Part shown: piece after piece, positions 9,669 to 22,794 of the stretch
Layout: the number at the start of each line of letters is the position of its first letter
Position numbering within the stretch: the first letter of the stretch is position 1
NCBI RefSeq assembly: GCF_029784135.1
Contig: NC_073745.1
Coordinates: 161,647,335 to 161,711,334 of the forward strand
Reading direction: 5' to 3'
Source of the DNA: Toxorhynchites rutilus septentrionalis
Lineage: Eukaryota; Arthropoda; Insecta; Diptera; Culicidae
Length of the DNA: 64,000 bases
The notes under the pieces: generated by a model
Told to the model about the DNA's origin: nothing
Seen by the model: the letters and a program-made list of their open reading frames with translations, nothing else
Databases searched by the model: none
Position numbers and translations under genes: made by a program

Positions 9669-12600
9669 CCCAATTTGAACAATCAAGTAGTGCTATCCCG
9701 ACTTCGCGTTGGTCATATAAATGTATCACATATACCTTTTTAAAAACTATAAAATGATTCTTAAGCCTTTTCTGCTCGCATGTATCATAGATTCCCCATC
9801 ACTGGGCTCAACAATGTTGTACGTAGACATTTTTTGCCCATTGTGCTTCACCGCAGGAACATGTATAAAACTGAACCAACAACATTTTTCGCGTCCTTCG
9901 TTGTTCGCAAACACTACGGCAGCTTGAAGGGCGGAAGTATACATCCCGTGGGTATTTGACATTGAAGACTCTTGCGGGCGAACGCTGAAAGCGATGAATG
10001 TTGGGCGTCAGCCTAGTAAGCCTTAGAAGTTCACAACCTTTCACTCTACCTCAACACCTCGTGATTGTGTGTACCTGACAGCCTTTCCTGATATTATACC
10101 CGATAGCAGTCACGACAACTTCAAAGAAAACCAATTTCAGGAAGCCAAAATTAAACCCCATCTTGGGGTATATTGAAACCGACTGCCGGCTGGAAGTTCG
10201 ACTAGAACACTTGAATGCACCTTAGGGGTGTGCCAAACAGCAACAAAAGTGGAGATATATCAACTGATTATGATAATTTTAGCTTCGATTGCAACAGAAC
10301 TAAACAGAGTCATGTATATTATGAGACATTTTTCGTAAGATTTCACACATCCCTTCAATCCGGATTATTTATGGTTCACACCTTCGTTCGAGTATTTTAG
10401 TGAAATACTCTGCTTTGTCGGGCTCCAGAATCCTTCCCTTTACAGCTAAGGCTGTGTAGGAGCAAAATATTTATTCAACATGGAGGCAGTTGTAAATAGA
10501 AGGTGAATTCACTTGGGATGTATGTGTGTGTAAGAGAGTGGATTGGAAGGAAAAAAACATGTTTACATACTATGGTTGAATTAGAGTTGATTGATAGTCG
10601 ATCTGTTTCTGTTTTGGTTAGCTGTAGGGATTGCGTGGGAAAGCGATGCAAACGAAAATATAAATTGATGGCGGAACAGATCGTTTGTTTTTGACATGCG
10701 TCCGTCGCCAAAGTTTTTTTTTCGGGATTTATCTTACCGATGAGAATTGCGCTCTCATAATTCAATTTAACATTGATCTGGACCAACCACCAAATTAATA
10801 TGCATAAAGACAATACCATCTCCATGATTGGGCAGCTTGAGTTACAGGAACCATTGCATTGAAATTGCATCAATCATTAATGGCTCTACTCACACCACAG
10901 AGAGATATATGCTTAGGAGGAGGACTGATAACTAGAATTCGATATAGTGAATGATGCGATTATTAGAACGTGGTTTTGTTAGCCTAGTAAGCCTTAGCAT
11001 GCGAAGTCAAATTTCTGGCATATGCATTTTTCAAGCATAGAAACATGGAATGAGCTCAAACATCGAGCTTCATGACGATTGCATCAATACTTTTATAACA
11101 CGAAGTCCGTATTCACAGCAATAAAAAAATCAATTGAATGCGATCTGAAATTTATTCACAATGCTGCGAACCACTGGTTGTTACGTTTTCCTGAATTCTC
11201 TATGATCAGTGTCCTTCTTGTTCTATTGTTTTTTTTTTTATTCAAGGTTCTTCAAGACTGTCACAACACTAGCAATTTGTACAACTGGAAGATGACACAA
11301 CTTAAATAAATTGTTCACCTTGATTGAAACATAATCGACAAACAGATTCACGCTTAAGCACACCGCTCATCCAAGTGTTTAAGAACCGAGCTAGTGCCGC
11401 TCGTAAAATATTCTCTTTATGCAAGACGATTATGTTGAGATTAAACTAATTAGCCGAACCCAATTTTCCGTCTAATGTGTTTAACCGCCGTGGCAACATG
11501 ATACCGAAGCAATCTTCGGATCGCATGGACCATAGTTAAGAGCACAACACAGGATAATAAAGTGAGGCTGCCTTCACAATTTCTGAGCAACTTTGGACGG
11601 CATTTCACGCTGTTTCGGACTCGATCCGCTCGTATCCGCTGGCCCTGCTGCTATCGAATCTTTGTCTAATAATTTAATTATTCTCCTCACGATATTGCTC
11701 CTCTCCAGGTCTGTTTTGCACGAACTGTCCCAATAGATATCAATGCACATTGGGAAAACTGCGGACGTGGCTGATGTCCATAAACGCTTCCTCTAGTTGC
11801 TGTAATTTCAGTATGAATATTCTGATAGAACTCCAATTTTAGTTCTTCTTTGATATAGCAGGTTTTTTTTACGAACCATCAATTGAAAAAAGAAATAGTG
11901 TGCAGATAATATGCCGATGAATAACTAAATTATAATTTGAGCGCAGTTCGGAGAAAAAATTATCGGCCAATTTTTTTTTTGCTTTATTTACAATTTTGGC
12001 TGTAAGGTTTATAAAAAGCTGTAGCCAGCTAATCAACTGGGTAATTCTTCTGGAGAGCAAGCACAAATACAAATATCATCTCAAAGCTTATATGATTTTC
12101 ATGAATTTGCACTATAAAATAAAATACGCAAATTCTTCTTAAATTTTATGTTTGTTTCTTGTTTTAATTCAGGAGGTAATGCATCCCTTCATGGAATATG
12201 GAGAAGGAAGGAATTTGATATTAGGCTAATCTGTAATTCGACACCACACCACAATTCAATTACTAGTTGGAATATAGGTCCTAGTTTCGAGCTTATCACC
12301 ATTCACAAACCGTGATCCTGTAATGTAGACTTGGGGATTCCAAAGTCTTGGGAGCACGTTTGACAGAAACTCCACTAGCGATAGCCTCTTTTGCAAGTTT
12401 GAGGTTCTTTTGGGACCGACTCTCACGATTCGATTTCCTTGGGAGCTGCGAGGCATCAGAATTAGATGGAAAATATGTCCCAATAACCTTTAACTAACCG
12501 GAAATCATGCCGGGAATACTCCACACAAAGGGTAACGGTCTTACCCCAACAGTATTCAAAAACATAGTTAAATAGAGTTTTCTAGTAAAACTCAACGGGC

Positions 12601-12803
12601 GCCGGTCTTACCCCCAATTCCCCTAAGAGCAAAATCTGGAGTAGGAATGGTCCGATTTGAGCCGTCTTAATTTTGTTGTATTTGTTCGCGTAGATTGATA
12701 TAACGAAGAGAAAGATCGGAAAATTTTCGGAAAACTCTGAAGGGAAATGGAAAAATTCGGCAAATTGAATTCCCATATGTATTACAATTACATCGTGATA
12801 AGC
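9669..12803. other. Unassigned intergenic or intronic DNA
   Basis: I see no convincing gene, RNA gene or element end. A 132-codon minus-strand frame at 10475-10873 has no family motif and low-complexity composition. The short phrase 'agcctagtaagcctta' occurs at about 10011 and 10981, a weak hint of a diverged repeat. Confidence 0.3.
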
Positions 12804-12811
12804 GTTGTTAG

Positions 12812-12983
12812 CAGGGCCCGACATCTTCGAATGTAAAAACCCGAAAATCGACTATCCTTTCAGTCGCTTCGCTTCACTATACTTCGGCTATACAAATAAA
12901 TGCCGAAGTAGTTCTAGTCGAAGCGAAGCGACTGAGAGAAGAATCGATCTACATGTTTTTTTCTTCGAAGATGTCGGGCCCTG
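12812..12983. mobile_element. 172-bp palindromic MITE with hAT-type target duplication
   Basis: The terminal inverted repeats CAGGGCCCGACATCTTCGAA are perfect for 20 bp. The interior is also largely self-complementary (CAGTCGCTTCGCTTC against GAAGCGAAGCGACTG), so the element can fold into one long hairpin. It is flanked by GTTGTTAG (12804-12811) and GTTATTAG (12984-12991), an 8-bp target duplication with one mismatch. CAGGG ends with an 8-bp duplication are typical of hAT-derived MITEs. Confidence 0.88.
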
Positions 12984-12991
12984 GTTATTAG

Positions 12992-14620
12992 TCTATTCGT
13001 TGTTTGTGCTAATAAAATTTATCTTTGTTCGAAAGAGGAAATGTAATTTCATAAATTTTTCAATTAATCAATACTTATGCGATTGATCGTGATATCGGTA
13101 AACCATGTTGCTAAAATTACCAACATTGCAGATTGCCTTTGCAAATTCAATTAATTGAAAAAAAACGAACCTGCTGTTTTTATCATATTCCAGAGTATTC
13201 AGGAAAAAAGTACTATTCTAGACTCGCAACAAATCCAGAGCACCTTTTCCAGAAATTTCACTAAATTTCTTTCAAACCTTTTTGATTCTATCCGATAACA
13301 ACTGAAACTACCGACGGAGACGTTTTGACTTTTATCGGAAATGTAAATACTAACGCTACAGACATAACAACCTGGTGATTACGTCTAGCTATGCGAAAAA
13401 AACTTTAATTGAAACGATTGATTGTCCGCATAAATAGACGTAAGCGTTCTGCAAATGGAAAAAAATATATTTTAATCCGCAATATCTCCTAGGCCCTCTT
13501 TTTGCCGATAATACAGATTATTTCATTGCAAATTTGTGTGGTTACGCTTATAGGCAAAAAAACAATAAAATTGCGTTTCCCCAACACTAATGGTGTTGAT
13601 GATTAAGTCTCCTATTCAAACATGAGCAGCGGTGGTATCGATAACCAAAATACCCCAACACTTCACTTCATTCCCAACATTTGAAAAAAAAAATCACGAA
13701 AATTCATTATTTTCAGACCTTCAAGACAGGGGTCCCCCCTTAAATTGTGAATGAATTGAAAGACGGCCGACATGTAATGTACAATGAAAAAGAAAATACT
13801 CACTTTAAAATGTGACAATAAAAATTAACATTGTTGTCAATTGAATGACAATGAAAAACTATAAAAAAAACAAAACAAGCAAAAGTGAGTGGAAGAAACT
13901 ATTACACAACGATCAATCGGTCTTTGCCACAGCCGTTATCTCGTGACCACATCAATGAACCGCTGTGGAACGACGAAACGACGGAATGGTGACCGTCCAA
14001 AAATATAGTTTCCTGAATATGCAATCGCATCCGAATTTTCCGATGGCATTCCATTGCACAACGCCGGCTCTCCTGTCCAGAGGGCAAACATTAATTTGCA
14101 TAGGAAAGGAACGCTTGGAATTGCTTTATGTCGAGCGTATGATATAATTTATGGAATTTCTTTGGCATCTGTAATGGGTTCTTCTTATGAGTAGTCCAAT
14201 AGTGGGCTGAATTGGAATAGCTTTCGAAACCGTGGCATGGGATATATCAGAAATATTTACCCGTGGGCGCCTCGGGCTATTTTCCTTGTGTTGTAAACTT
14301 CTGCATGTGATGTCTTATGACGTGGATGATAATATCGCTACCGTGATGGATGGATGGGTTGGGATCAGCCCTTTCGGTGGGTCAGTAATACTCAACGTAA
14401 TAAAAGCGCGGACATCATATTGGAAACGTCCTCCGGCGTTATGTGGATCAAATATGGATGACACGGCAATGATTACAAAAAAAACTGGTTACTGACAACC
14501 TACCGAGCATTTGTCAGTTTTTATGATTCCGGTGACAACCAAACAATGCATGGGGAATACGAGTACTTATACGTGACAATGTAAGAGTTCACTTCGATGT
14601 TTTTTTTTGAAAATGTTCAT
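12992..14620. other. Unassigned DNA with one shared 25-mer
   Basis: No gene recognised. At about 13220 a 25-bp sequence containing 'gactcgcaacaaatccagag' recurs at about 45495, which suggests an unclassified dispersed element. Open frames at 13965-14147 and 14232-14495 (60 and 87 codons) have no recognisable motifs. Confidence 0.3.
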
Positions 14621-14621
14621 A

Positions 14622-15581
14622 GGGTAAATGATCTTGGTTTATCCAATTTGGGGTGTTTTTACGCAACTAGTAAATGCAAATCGATTTTTCTTCATGAAAA
14701 TCACACATAATCGATACGAGTTTGGGTATGTTGAAAAGCCCCAAGTCTCTAGTTGCTAATACTACCATAAGGTGTTGAAATTATTCAAATTTTTATGTTT
14801 TTTAACGATTTTCCTTAAAGAAGAATTATGATCATGGTTTGACCACCTCTGATCATGGTTTGCCCAAAAAAATGATCATGGTTTGTCCGGTTTTAGAAAT
14901 CTCCATTTTTGAATGAAAACATTCGAATTCACAATTAGATGTTGCATTTATCATTGCTTGAGTTTACTGTCATCATATTGATTCATTCATAATTTAGGCT
15001 TTCTTCAGAATATTGCCTTTTCTTGGGCATTTTAGAAGTGTTCACCTCAACACAATCAACACAGAAAACCCATACTTCTGCTATGCGCGAAGCACACCAT
15101 AAACAAACATAAACAAACTGCAGCGCGCCAAGCGGTTGTCATAGAAATCATGTGGACAAAACAACATTATTGAATTGGACAACTCATGATCAGAATTGAG
15201 TTCATCAAAATGCGTTAATTTAATGGTTTAGCTATGTAAATCCGATACAAATGGTGAGCAAGCATGATGTTTACAATATTTATAAGTGTTGTAATCCAGA
15301 AAAGGTCTGAATACGTGCCATACGTGGTAATCGATTAAAAGTTAGCTCGAATGAGGGGCGCATTGACACAAATAGAAGGTGTATTTTATAATCCTTTAAA
15401 ACATGTGATTTCGTAAAAATATACTATCAAACTACTATAAATCATGTAAAAGGCAATTTCATTTATATGTTTCGAAACATTCGAAGGCCTTATTTGACAC
15501 AGGAGCGCTGAATTAGAGCATTAAAAAAAGTGGCCGAACCATGATCATATTTTCGACTGGACAAACCACGATCATTTACCC
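14622..15581. mobile_element. 960-bp non-autonomous DNA element, TA target site
   Basis: The left end GGGTAAATGATCTTGG and the reverse complement of the right end GGGTAAATGATCGTGG are matching terminal repeats of about 25 bp. TA flanks both sides (14620-14621 and 15582-15583). The motif GATCATGGTTTGNCC or its complement recurs near both ends (about 14830, 14853, 14874 and 15540), resembling transposase-binding iterons. No transposase frame remains. The TA target and iterons suggest the pogo/Tigger or Tc1/mariner group. Confidence 0.8.
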
Positions 15582-15899
15582 TAACATAGGAATGGCGAGT
15601 AAAGTTATACAGTACATTCTGTTTGAGAGAATAACACACATCGCATACACTTTTGCGATATTGAACAACAATTTTACTGACAGGGAACTTGAGTGATAGG
15701 GGTCCATGTTCATGTGGATCAGTTTCAAAATTTATATCGAAATTTGTACAGTTTGCGATTTTCTATTTTTTACATTTTAAATTCCCATACCGACAGTTAA
15801 AAACTGGTTTTTTTTTCAAACTGAAATCACGCGGTGAAATGTGGTAAATGCATGAATTAAATAATGGTGAATTACTTGAATTTGGATGAATACGGACCG

Positions 15900-16360
15900 A
15901 TAAGTACTTAGCCTCATCGCCCGATGGTGTCAGTATCGCAAGAGAGATTACTATCGTGTAGTACATTCTCGTAAACAGCTACTGTCAAAATTTTAGCCAA
16001 ATCGGACTCGTAGTTTTGTTTTGACCGAGTGTGGAAGCGAGCGTGTCCGTGGATTTTAGAAAAATGGAAAAAATGGAAATTACGTCGTCGCCACGGCCAA
16101 ATTGGTCGAATTGTACTACGAACTGCTGCTCCAGCCACCGTATTCTACAGATTTGGCCCCGTGCGATTTTTTTTGTTTCCAAACTTGAAAAAGTCTCTCG
16201 CCGGGCTGAAATTTGAGTCTAATGAGGAGATCATCGCCGCCACGGAGGCCTACTTCGCAGACCTCGAGAAAATATATTTTTCAGATGGATTAAAGAAGTT
16301 GGAGCATCGATGGGTCAAGTGTATCGAGCTAAAAGGAGACTATGTTGAGAAATAAATCGC
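15900..16360 (+). pseudogene. Mariner transposase C-terminal relic
   Basis: The plus-strand frame ending at 16355 carries FFLFPNLKKSLAGLKFES, then ATEAYFADLEKIYFSDG, then EHRWVKCIELKGDYVEK. These are the last 70 residues of a mariner transposase. The preceding PPYSTDLAPCD block, with the last catalytic aspartate, is in another frame, so a small indel lies near 16165. The N-terminus and the first two aspartates are not recognisable. A GACGTAG-family element begins about 20 bp downstream. Confidence 0.75.
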
Positions 16361-16375
16361 CACAAAAATTGTAAG

Positions 16376-16976
16376 GGGTTGTTTCAGGACACAACCGTAT
16401 ATTTTCGACGTAGAAATACGCAATAGCATCGAAATTTTTGTAATAGATTATATTCTCCGTTACGTCCTTTTACGTTTGATATGATGCATAGGATTACCAA
16501 AATATGTGAACAGAAAAATTGTCAAACGATCATTGTATTTTACATTACCCTCTGAAATTATTGCACATCATAACAACGACAAGCGAGTACAAAAATACTC
16601 AACACCAAAAAATGTTTTGACAAAGCGGAAAAAATAGAAAGAAATATTTCCTATCAATTGATGCAAACATCTTTCCGATCTGCTTAGAAATTCGAATTAT
16701 AAGCAATCGAAATACGGGTAGGGTTAGCACACAAATCAGCAGAACAAATGTATGGAAAAAGAAAGTTCTTCCAGTTTTCGTGAATTTAAACCATTTAGAG
16801 ATTAGTGAATTATAATGTATAGCATATCAAACAAATCTTAGAGAATTTCCGATTCGATTGGTATGCAAATCATGAGAATTCGTTCACAGTAAAATAGTTA
16901 TTAACGTTAACTTTATTTCATCAAAACGTGACCTGTTTCCTGATTTGGCAACCTTCCTGAAAAACGTAGTTTACGA
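16376..16976. mobile_element. GACGTAG-family element (locus B)
   Basis: The left end reads GGTTGTTTCAGGACACAACC then TTTTCGACGTAGAAATACG. The right end carries AAACGTAGTTTACGAC (about 16962-16977). The interior shares modules with other members: CCTATCAATTGATGCAAACA with loci C and F, and the AACGTTAACTTTATTTCAT..CGTGACCTGTTT right-end module with locus G (63320-63355). No coding capacity is visible. Confidence 0.6.
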
Positions 16977-18590
16977 CAAATAATATTTTTGTTTTTTTTT
17001 TTGTAGGCTTAGTACTTATTGGATTGCCCTCGCATATGATAGCATACAGAAGCCTCTGATACACAATCCAATGGGAAACGAGAGAAACACTGAACGAAAA
17101 ATCCTTTCTATGAGATTTTTTTCTCACTATACTAAAGGCATATATTTCATGCCAGATTTGATATTTCATCGAAACGGAAATGCAACATGAAACAATCCAA
17201 TTGAACTTTCGCACTTCTTCCCACGAATCGGATTTTCATTCCCCCGGACGCCAAAAATCTCATTTGTATTACTTTTTTGTATGGTTACCGAAAGGTGCTG
17301 GAAGCGTGGTAATAGGTGAGACGGTGTACACAAACACCTTGCTGAAATGTGGAAATGTTTTATTTTTCTTTCTTCGCCACGCGATATTCGAACATCCGCC
17401 TAATTTCTTTTTAACCTAAACGACCACCGAGGACGAAATATGAGACCATTAGCCGGCGAACGGAGAGGGAAGTGTTTCACGATTTCTGTGCTATTTCCGG
17501 GACACCCGGATTTAGTGGCGTGGCATGTTGTATTTGCATTGTGGGAATTTTATTCCAAAATGCTCAATTGAACATTCAGCGGGTTGTTATTCGAAGAAGG
17601 ATGTCCTGTGGGTTATTGTGAATTTCATGGATTTGAAAGTTTGATAGTAAAAAAAAGTTTGTTGCTATTAGTTTAAAAAGCTCGTTGTGATCATCAAGAT
17701 AATCTTCAATCAAAATTCTGGCTACAATGTTCAATTGTAATTTGGACACATTTTGTTATGACCCCACTCGAAGATTGCTTATTGCTTCCCATACAAACAT
17801 GACCACTCACGTTCTGACCCGACACACAATCTGAATTGAATGATTGACGAATTATTTTTTCAAGTGACGTTTATTCCCATCACTAAAATCATAAACTGAG
17901 TCTTTGGAGTTGCATATCCAGTAGGATCTGATTGATTGGAACCTCGTGCCAAGTACTGTTTTCATATAAGTCACATTCCTTATCCCCTATCGTAAGCTTG
18001 CCTCTGGTCTTGAGTGTCTATCATAATAGTGTTTCTGCTGCTCAGATTTTTTTACTTTTAATTTTGAGCAAGCATTCCGTAGAGTAGACAAAAAATTTCT
18101 ATTCAACACAATGCAACATATGAATTACAATAGGAATATGATTGTACTTCTATAACATATGAGAGCAAGATCTAAAATTTTAATCAATGGTTATTTAACA
18201 GGCAGTATTCCAATCTACAAATTTGAAAAAAAAAATCCTTCATATTTCGTAAGTTTAGGCATTCAAAAATATACCCTAGAAAGGACTTATCGGAAATCCC
18301 TATTATTTAACGAGTTAGAGCCATTTTATTGATGCGGTATCTAACCTGGTACGGCCATAACAATGAACTTCAAAAGCGTTTTTCTCGAAACTTTTTTTTT
18401 AACTGGCCTAGACGATATCTCAAGTTCTACTGAACCGATTGACGTCGAATTTGTATGAATTCAATCTGCATGCATCTTTCTATCGCATGAACCACTAAAC
18501 AAATGTCTTTTTTTAAATTTTACTACTTTTGAAAAATTGGGACACGTAAGAATTAAAACTTTTTTCCGCATTACACAATTATTTTAAAAA
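16977..18590. other. Unassigned AT-rich DNA
   Basis: No recognisable gene or element end. A 97-codon minus frame (16921-17214) overlaps the GACGTAG element edge and has no motif. Confidence 0.3.
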
Positions 18591-18619
18591 TAAGCCCAAC
18601 GCACCAAAGATTGTTGAAA

Positions 18620-18860
18620 AATATCCGATTGTTCAATGGGATAAGATGTGGAAGAATATTCGATCAATATATTTATCAAGCAAAGATAAATCAGCTTACT
18701 ATCTCCTTGTGAATCGGAAAATCCCATATGCAGCATTATTGTTCAGGCAAAACAGATAACCTAATCCTGATCCAATATTGCAGTACAGTAGAAGATTTAA
18801 AACATATGTTTGCATTATGCAGTAGAGTTGTACATTTATGAAATTACGTTCTATCAAAAT
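18620..18860 (+). pseudogene. Non-LTR retrotransposon C-terminal (zf-RVT-like) relic
   Basis: The plus strand reads WKNIRSIYLSSKDKSAYYLL, continues through NRKIPYAALLFRQNR to an in-frame TAA, then resumes as PNPDPILQY. A shift of one base gives STVEDLKHMFALCSRV. The order, a helical stretch followed by a partly preserved Cys/His pattern ending EDLKHMFALC, resembles the zinc-binding tail after the RT domain of some non-LTR elements. The RT core is absent. The clade is not assignable. Confidence 0.45.
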
Positions 18861-19088
18861 TAGAGATAATCTTGAGCAGAAACTAACTTTTTACAGCCCA
18901 TACTAGAAAATAACATAAGGGACAAAGCTCTTAAAATATTTATACCTTACAGAGTTACCACATATTCTTTATTTTACAGAATTTTGGCTAAATTTCAGAT
19001 GCAGAATCCGTATACACGGAATTACAGATTTTCAGCAAAGATACAGAATTTACAGATTTTTTAAAATTAAATTCTAAATATTGAATTT

Positions 19089-19310
19089 ATTACAACCTTC
19101 ATTTATAAAAAAGATGAACGCAACGAGATGGCTTTCATTGAAGGCAGTTGTTGAGCGAAATCTTGAGCGATATGAAGAGCTTAAACTATTCTTTTCGTTC
19201 CATGTTAAGTATGACCGTGATCAATTCGCCAATCTTATAATCACTCATTTAAACAATCCTATGATTAAACCGATCATGCCGATTTTTCCTACCGCTCATC
19301 AATGATTGAT
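19089..19310 (+). pseudogene. hAT-like transposase fragment
   Basis: A short plus-strand frame contains MNATRWLSLKAVVERNLERY then EELKLFF. This matches the TRWLSLxxxVxRxLExxxAL block found in the C-terminal half of many hAT-like transposases. Nothing else of the protein is visible. The AT-rich sequence at about 18953-19060 has ACAGAATTT/CAGATTTT repeats that may belong to the same element. Confidence 0.5.
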
Positions 19311-19319
19311 TACTATGAT

Positions 19320-20024
19320 TCATGTGTTCTCCTCAAAGGTAAGTATTATGGATCGTTCAATTATGTATAAATTGGAAAAAAAACATTGTTTTTTTCAGGT
19401 TGTTTCCAGATATCTCTGATGATGAAAAGGTAAGTGACTACAAGTATTGACCTGAATGTATGCTTAATGATTGTTTTGATTTCAGGTGTAGTATTGTGTG
19501 TGTTTGTGTTTTGTTTTGAAAAGTGATTAGGGTTTTTCTATGTTATTGTACAGTGTTAAGATTTCCATTGAATAAAGTGTTTAAATAAATTTGTGTTATC
19601 TTTTTATGCGTTCAGCCTGGGCCGTAACACCGTTGTTGTCATTGAATCGAGGAATATTCACATCGGTACTCTGAATTTGAAACACAGCCATATTGCTTCA
19701 TTTATTCACGGACTTGCAAATGTACATATTGCTCTTCATCCAACAGCAGAACTCAACGTTGATATGAGTATTGTTGATATTTGTGAATGGTTTTCAGTAT
19801 ATGTTGATTGATTTATTGAGTACGAAGCGTTTTCTCAAAGATTTCACCAACGACCCGATCGCAAGCGTCGGCGGATGTATAATATAACTAATAAAAAGCG
19901 GTAAAAGTTTTAGATCAACGCCGGGCCATGAACCATGTTTGTGGTAACAATATAGAACGGTACCCGTATTCCGTCGAATTTTTGAAATTTGAATGGATAT
20001 TAGTACTCGATTCTGTTTAAATAT
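19320..20024. other. Unassigned DNA before mariner copy 1
   Basis: No gene recognised. A 72-codon plus frame at 19593-19811 has no family signature. Confidence 0.3.
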
Positions 20025-20026
20025 TA

Positions 20027-21251
20027 GGCTCCCAAAAAAGTCCTGCGGTATTTCCGCGAGGTGTCGTTGTAAGCGCGTAGTTCTAGTTGTATTCATTGTA
20101 TCGAGTCATACTATAGCTTGTTGGAAAGGTATAATATAGTCCTTGACAGTGTTTTGTTTGGTTAAGTCGTTCGTGAGTTATAGTGTCGCAAATATGGAGC
20201 AAAATAAAAAGAATATCCGACATATTTTACAGTACTACTATGACAAAGGCAAAAATGCATCTCAAGCTGCCAATAAAATTTGTGCAGTTTATGGACCCGA
20301 TACAGTTTCCATTTCCACCGCATAACGATGGTTTCAACGTTTTCGTTCTGGTGTAGAGGTCGTCGAAGATGCGCCACGCTCCGGAAGGCCTGTCGTCGAA
20401 AATTGCGACAAAATCGCGGAATTAGCCGAGAAAGACCGGCATAGTATCAGCCGTAGCATCGGCCAAGAGCTGGGGATAAGTCATCAAACCGTTATTAACC
20501 ATTTGAAGAAGCTTGGATTCACAAAGAAGCTCGATGTATGGGTGCCACACACGTTGACGCAAAAAAACATCTTTGACCGTATCGACGCATGTGAATCGCT
20601 GCTGAATCGCAACAAAATCGACCCGTTTCTAAAGCGGATGGTGACTGGCGATGAATAGTGGGTCACTTACGACAACGAGAAGCGCAAACGGTCGTGGTCG
20701 AAGCCCGCTGAAGCGGCTCAGACGGTGGCCAAGCCCTCATTAACGGCCAGGAAGGTTCTGCTGTGTGTTTGGTGGGATTGTCAAGGAATAATCTATTATG
20801 AGCTGCTTCCCTATGGCCAAACGCTCAATTCGGACCTGTACTGTCAACAACTGGACCGCTTGAAGGTAGCACTCATGAAGAAGATGCCATCTTTGATAAA
20901 CAGAGGCCGCATTGTCTTCCATCAGGACAACGCCAGGCCACACACTTCTTTTGTGACGCACCAGAAGCTCCGGGAGCTCGGATGGGAGGTTCTTTTGCAT
21001 CCGCCGTATAGTCCGGACCTTGCACCAAGTGACTACCACCTGTTTTTGTCCATGGCGAACGAGCTAGGTAGTCAGAAGTTAGCCACAAAAGAGGTCTGTG
21101 AAAATTGGCTATCCGAGTTTTTTGCCAATAAGGAAGCGAGCTTCTATAACAGGGGTATTATGAAGTTGGCATCTCGTTGGGAACAAGTCATCGAACAAAA
21201 CGGCGCATATTTGACTTAAAACAGATGATTGTAACTAATTTTATGAACAAA
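20027..21251 (+). mobile_element. Mariner element, copy 1 (3' end missing)
   Basis: The 5' terminal repeat (GGCTCCCAAAAAAGTCCTGC) is present after a TA at 20025-20026 and resembles the ends of the copy at 26772-28039. The two copies align until about 21251 (ATGAACAAA), after which copy 1 runs into unrelated DNA. Its 3' terminal repeat and second TA are therefore gone. Confidence 0.9.
20194..21219 (+). pseudogene. Mariner transposase, two nonsense codons
   Basis: A 341-codon D34D transposase frame starts at ATG 20194 (MEQNKKNIRHILQYYYDKGK) and ends at TAA 21217. It has an N-terminal helix-turn-helix, a GDE first-aspartate motif, FHQDNARPH with the second aspartate, and YSPDLAPSDYHLF with the third. 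There are 34 residues between the last two aspartates, the mariner signature. Two in-frame stops disable it: TAA at 20323-20325, where copy 2 has Gln, and TAG at 20656-20658, where copy 2 has Lys just after GDE. The 164 codons from 20725 to the end are uninterrupted. The protein would cut and rejoin its own element at TA sites if intact. Confidence 0.93.
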
Positions 21252-22790
21252 TTCTATAAATCTCTTTGCATTACTTTCAAAACTTTATCGATATCATAAA
21301 ATCATTATAACAATTTTCGTTCAAGATTTTTTTCTCACTTATGTTATTGTATATTGTACCCAGAATTCATATTAGAGTCTATTTTTTCTGTATTTTTTTC
21401 CGATTGGACTTGAGTCGAACGGATTATTTAATATAATTTTGCGATCATTTCGGGTATTTTTGACTCGGATTTCAGAATACGGATGTTAGTTGATCAATAG
21501 ACACTATCGATTTTCTCAGAGCGTATTTTGTCGACAAACCAAACAAGAAATGTGTATATAAGGTAATCCACGCTTTTGTTATTCAACCGAATACATCCAG
21601 CAACGGGTGGGACCGATTACGTGTAATATTGTAAAGAAGGTCATTAGAGACTTCTTTTTTTTGTTTGAGCACACGTGCTGTCAATAGCTAAGACTGTGTC
21701 GACGTTGCTTATGATAGCGTCTCGCAAGTGAATGTATTCTTCACCACGACACTTATGTTGATTGTGTCGTAGGAATCGTAGAAATTCGTTCTCCACCCCT
21801 TTACCGCTCGAAAGTAATTCTATGATCAGACAACAAACGTTAGGAACGTTCAAGAGTATTCTATCACTCTTGCAAACGATGTTGTCTTCAAGACCGACAT
21901 CATTTTTGTACGTCCGAATGTATATAATGTTCTGGTTAAAAGTATTTCTATCACTAGACCATCATTTAAGGTAAATTTCCCAAAAATTTCACAAGTTTGG
22001 GGTTATGAGAATGGTTATTTGAACCGCCGTCGCTGACTGTTGTCTGTTAAAACCACGTTAAAGCACAGAGCGTGCAACTTAGTTCTCATGTTCTCATGTT
22101 TGTAATTAACGAACATGCAGACGCTGATGTCTGAACATGCACTGATTCCACACGGACGCAGAGCAAAAACTGGTGATAATTGGGCTTCTTTCTTTTTATT
22201 CTTTTTTGTATTATGAAGGCTTTAAACGTTAAAGTTCATTCGCATTCAGTCTTGGAAAAGATCAATAAGAAAATCGAATGACGCTTTGAAAAGTCAATTT
22301 CTTAGTTTAAAGAAAAGCTATTGATTACACTAGAACGAGATTGGAACAGAAATTTCAAATAAACTCTCTGTATACTCTCGCCCGGTGCGATTTTGGCGCA
22401 AGAAAGGGTTCAAGTTGCAAATGTTTTTTCTTTGTGTCTTTAATATCATCACTGCACTGAGCATGCGTTGTACATATTCTGAGCATGCATCACGGAGTGT
22501 ATAAGTTGAACATTTTTCAATAGATTGGTTCAAGATTGATTTTGATTTGCGATTTGCGTAGAAATATTGCAAATCGATTGATCAAAACATCCGCACTCAA
22601 CGGCCCGGGCGCCACTAAAAAATTAACAAAATTCATGCCGAGAGGTTCATCTAACACTAGCTTATGTGTGAAAACATACACAAACTACAGTTGTTTAAGT
22701 GTCACTACCTATACGAATGATAGAAAATGAAGATAGAGAAATATCGTTTTTTGATCAAACAATGTTTTTTATAAGAAAAATTTCTGAATA
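21252..22790. other. Unassigned DNA between mariner loci
   Basis: No recognisable gene or RNA. The stretch is AT-rich, with several open frames under 81 codons that show no family motif. Confidence 0.3.
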
Positions 22791-22794
22791 ATCA

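Noticed and set aside
7420..9757. Open frames of over 700 codons on both strands (YKNTKIQK and FLYFCIFV repeats)
   Set aside because: They are translations of the 8-bp array, which has no stop in any frame. There is no gene structure.
9669..12803. Host protein-coding exons in the TE-poor stretches
   Set aside because: I looked for conserved motifs with plausible splice sites here and at 23.4-26.5 and 46.7-49.4 kb, and found none I could support. Diverged or lineage-specific exons cannot be excluded by eye.
20740..21088. Minus-strand frames of 99 and 71 codons
   Set aside because: They are shadows of the mariner transposase on the opposite strand. The same shadow appears in copy 2.
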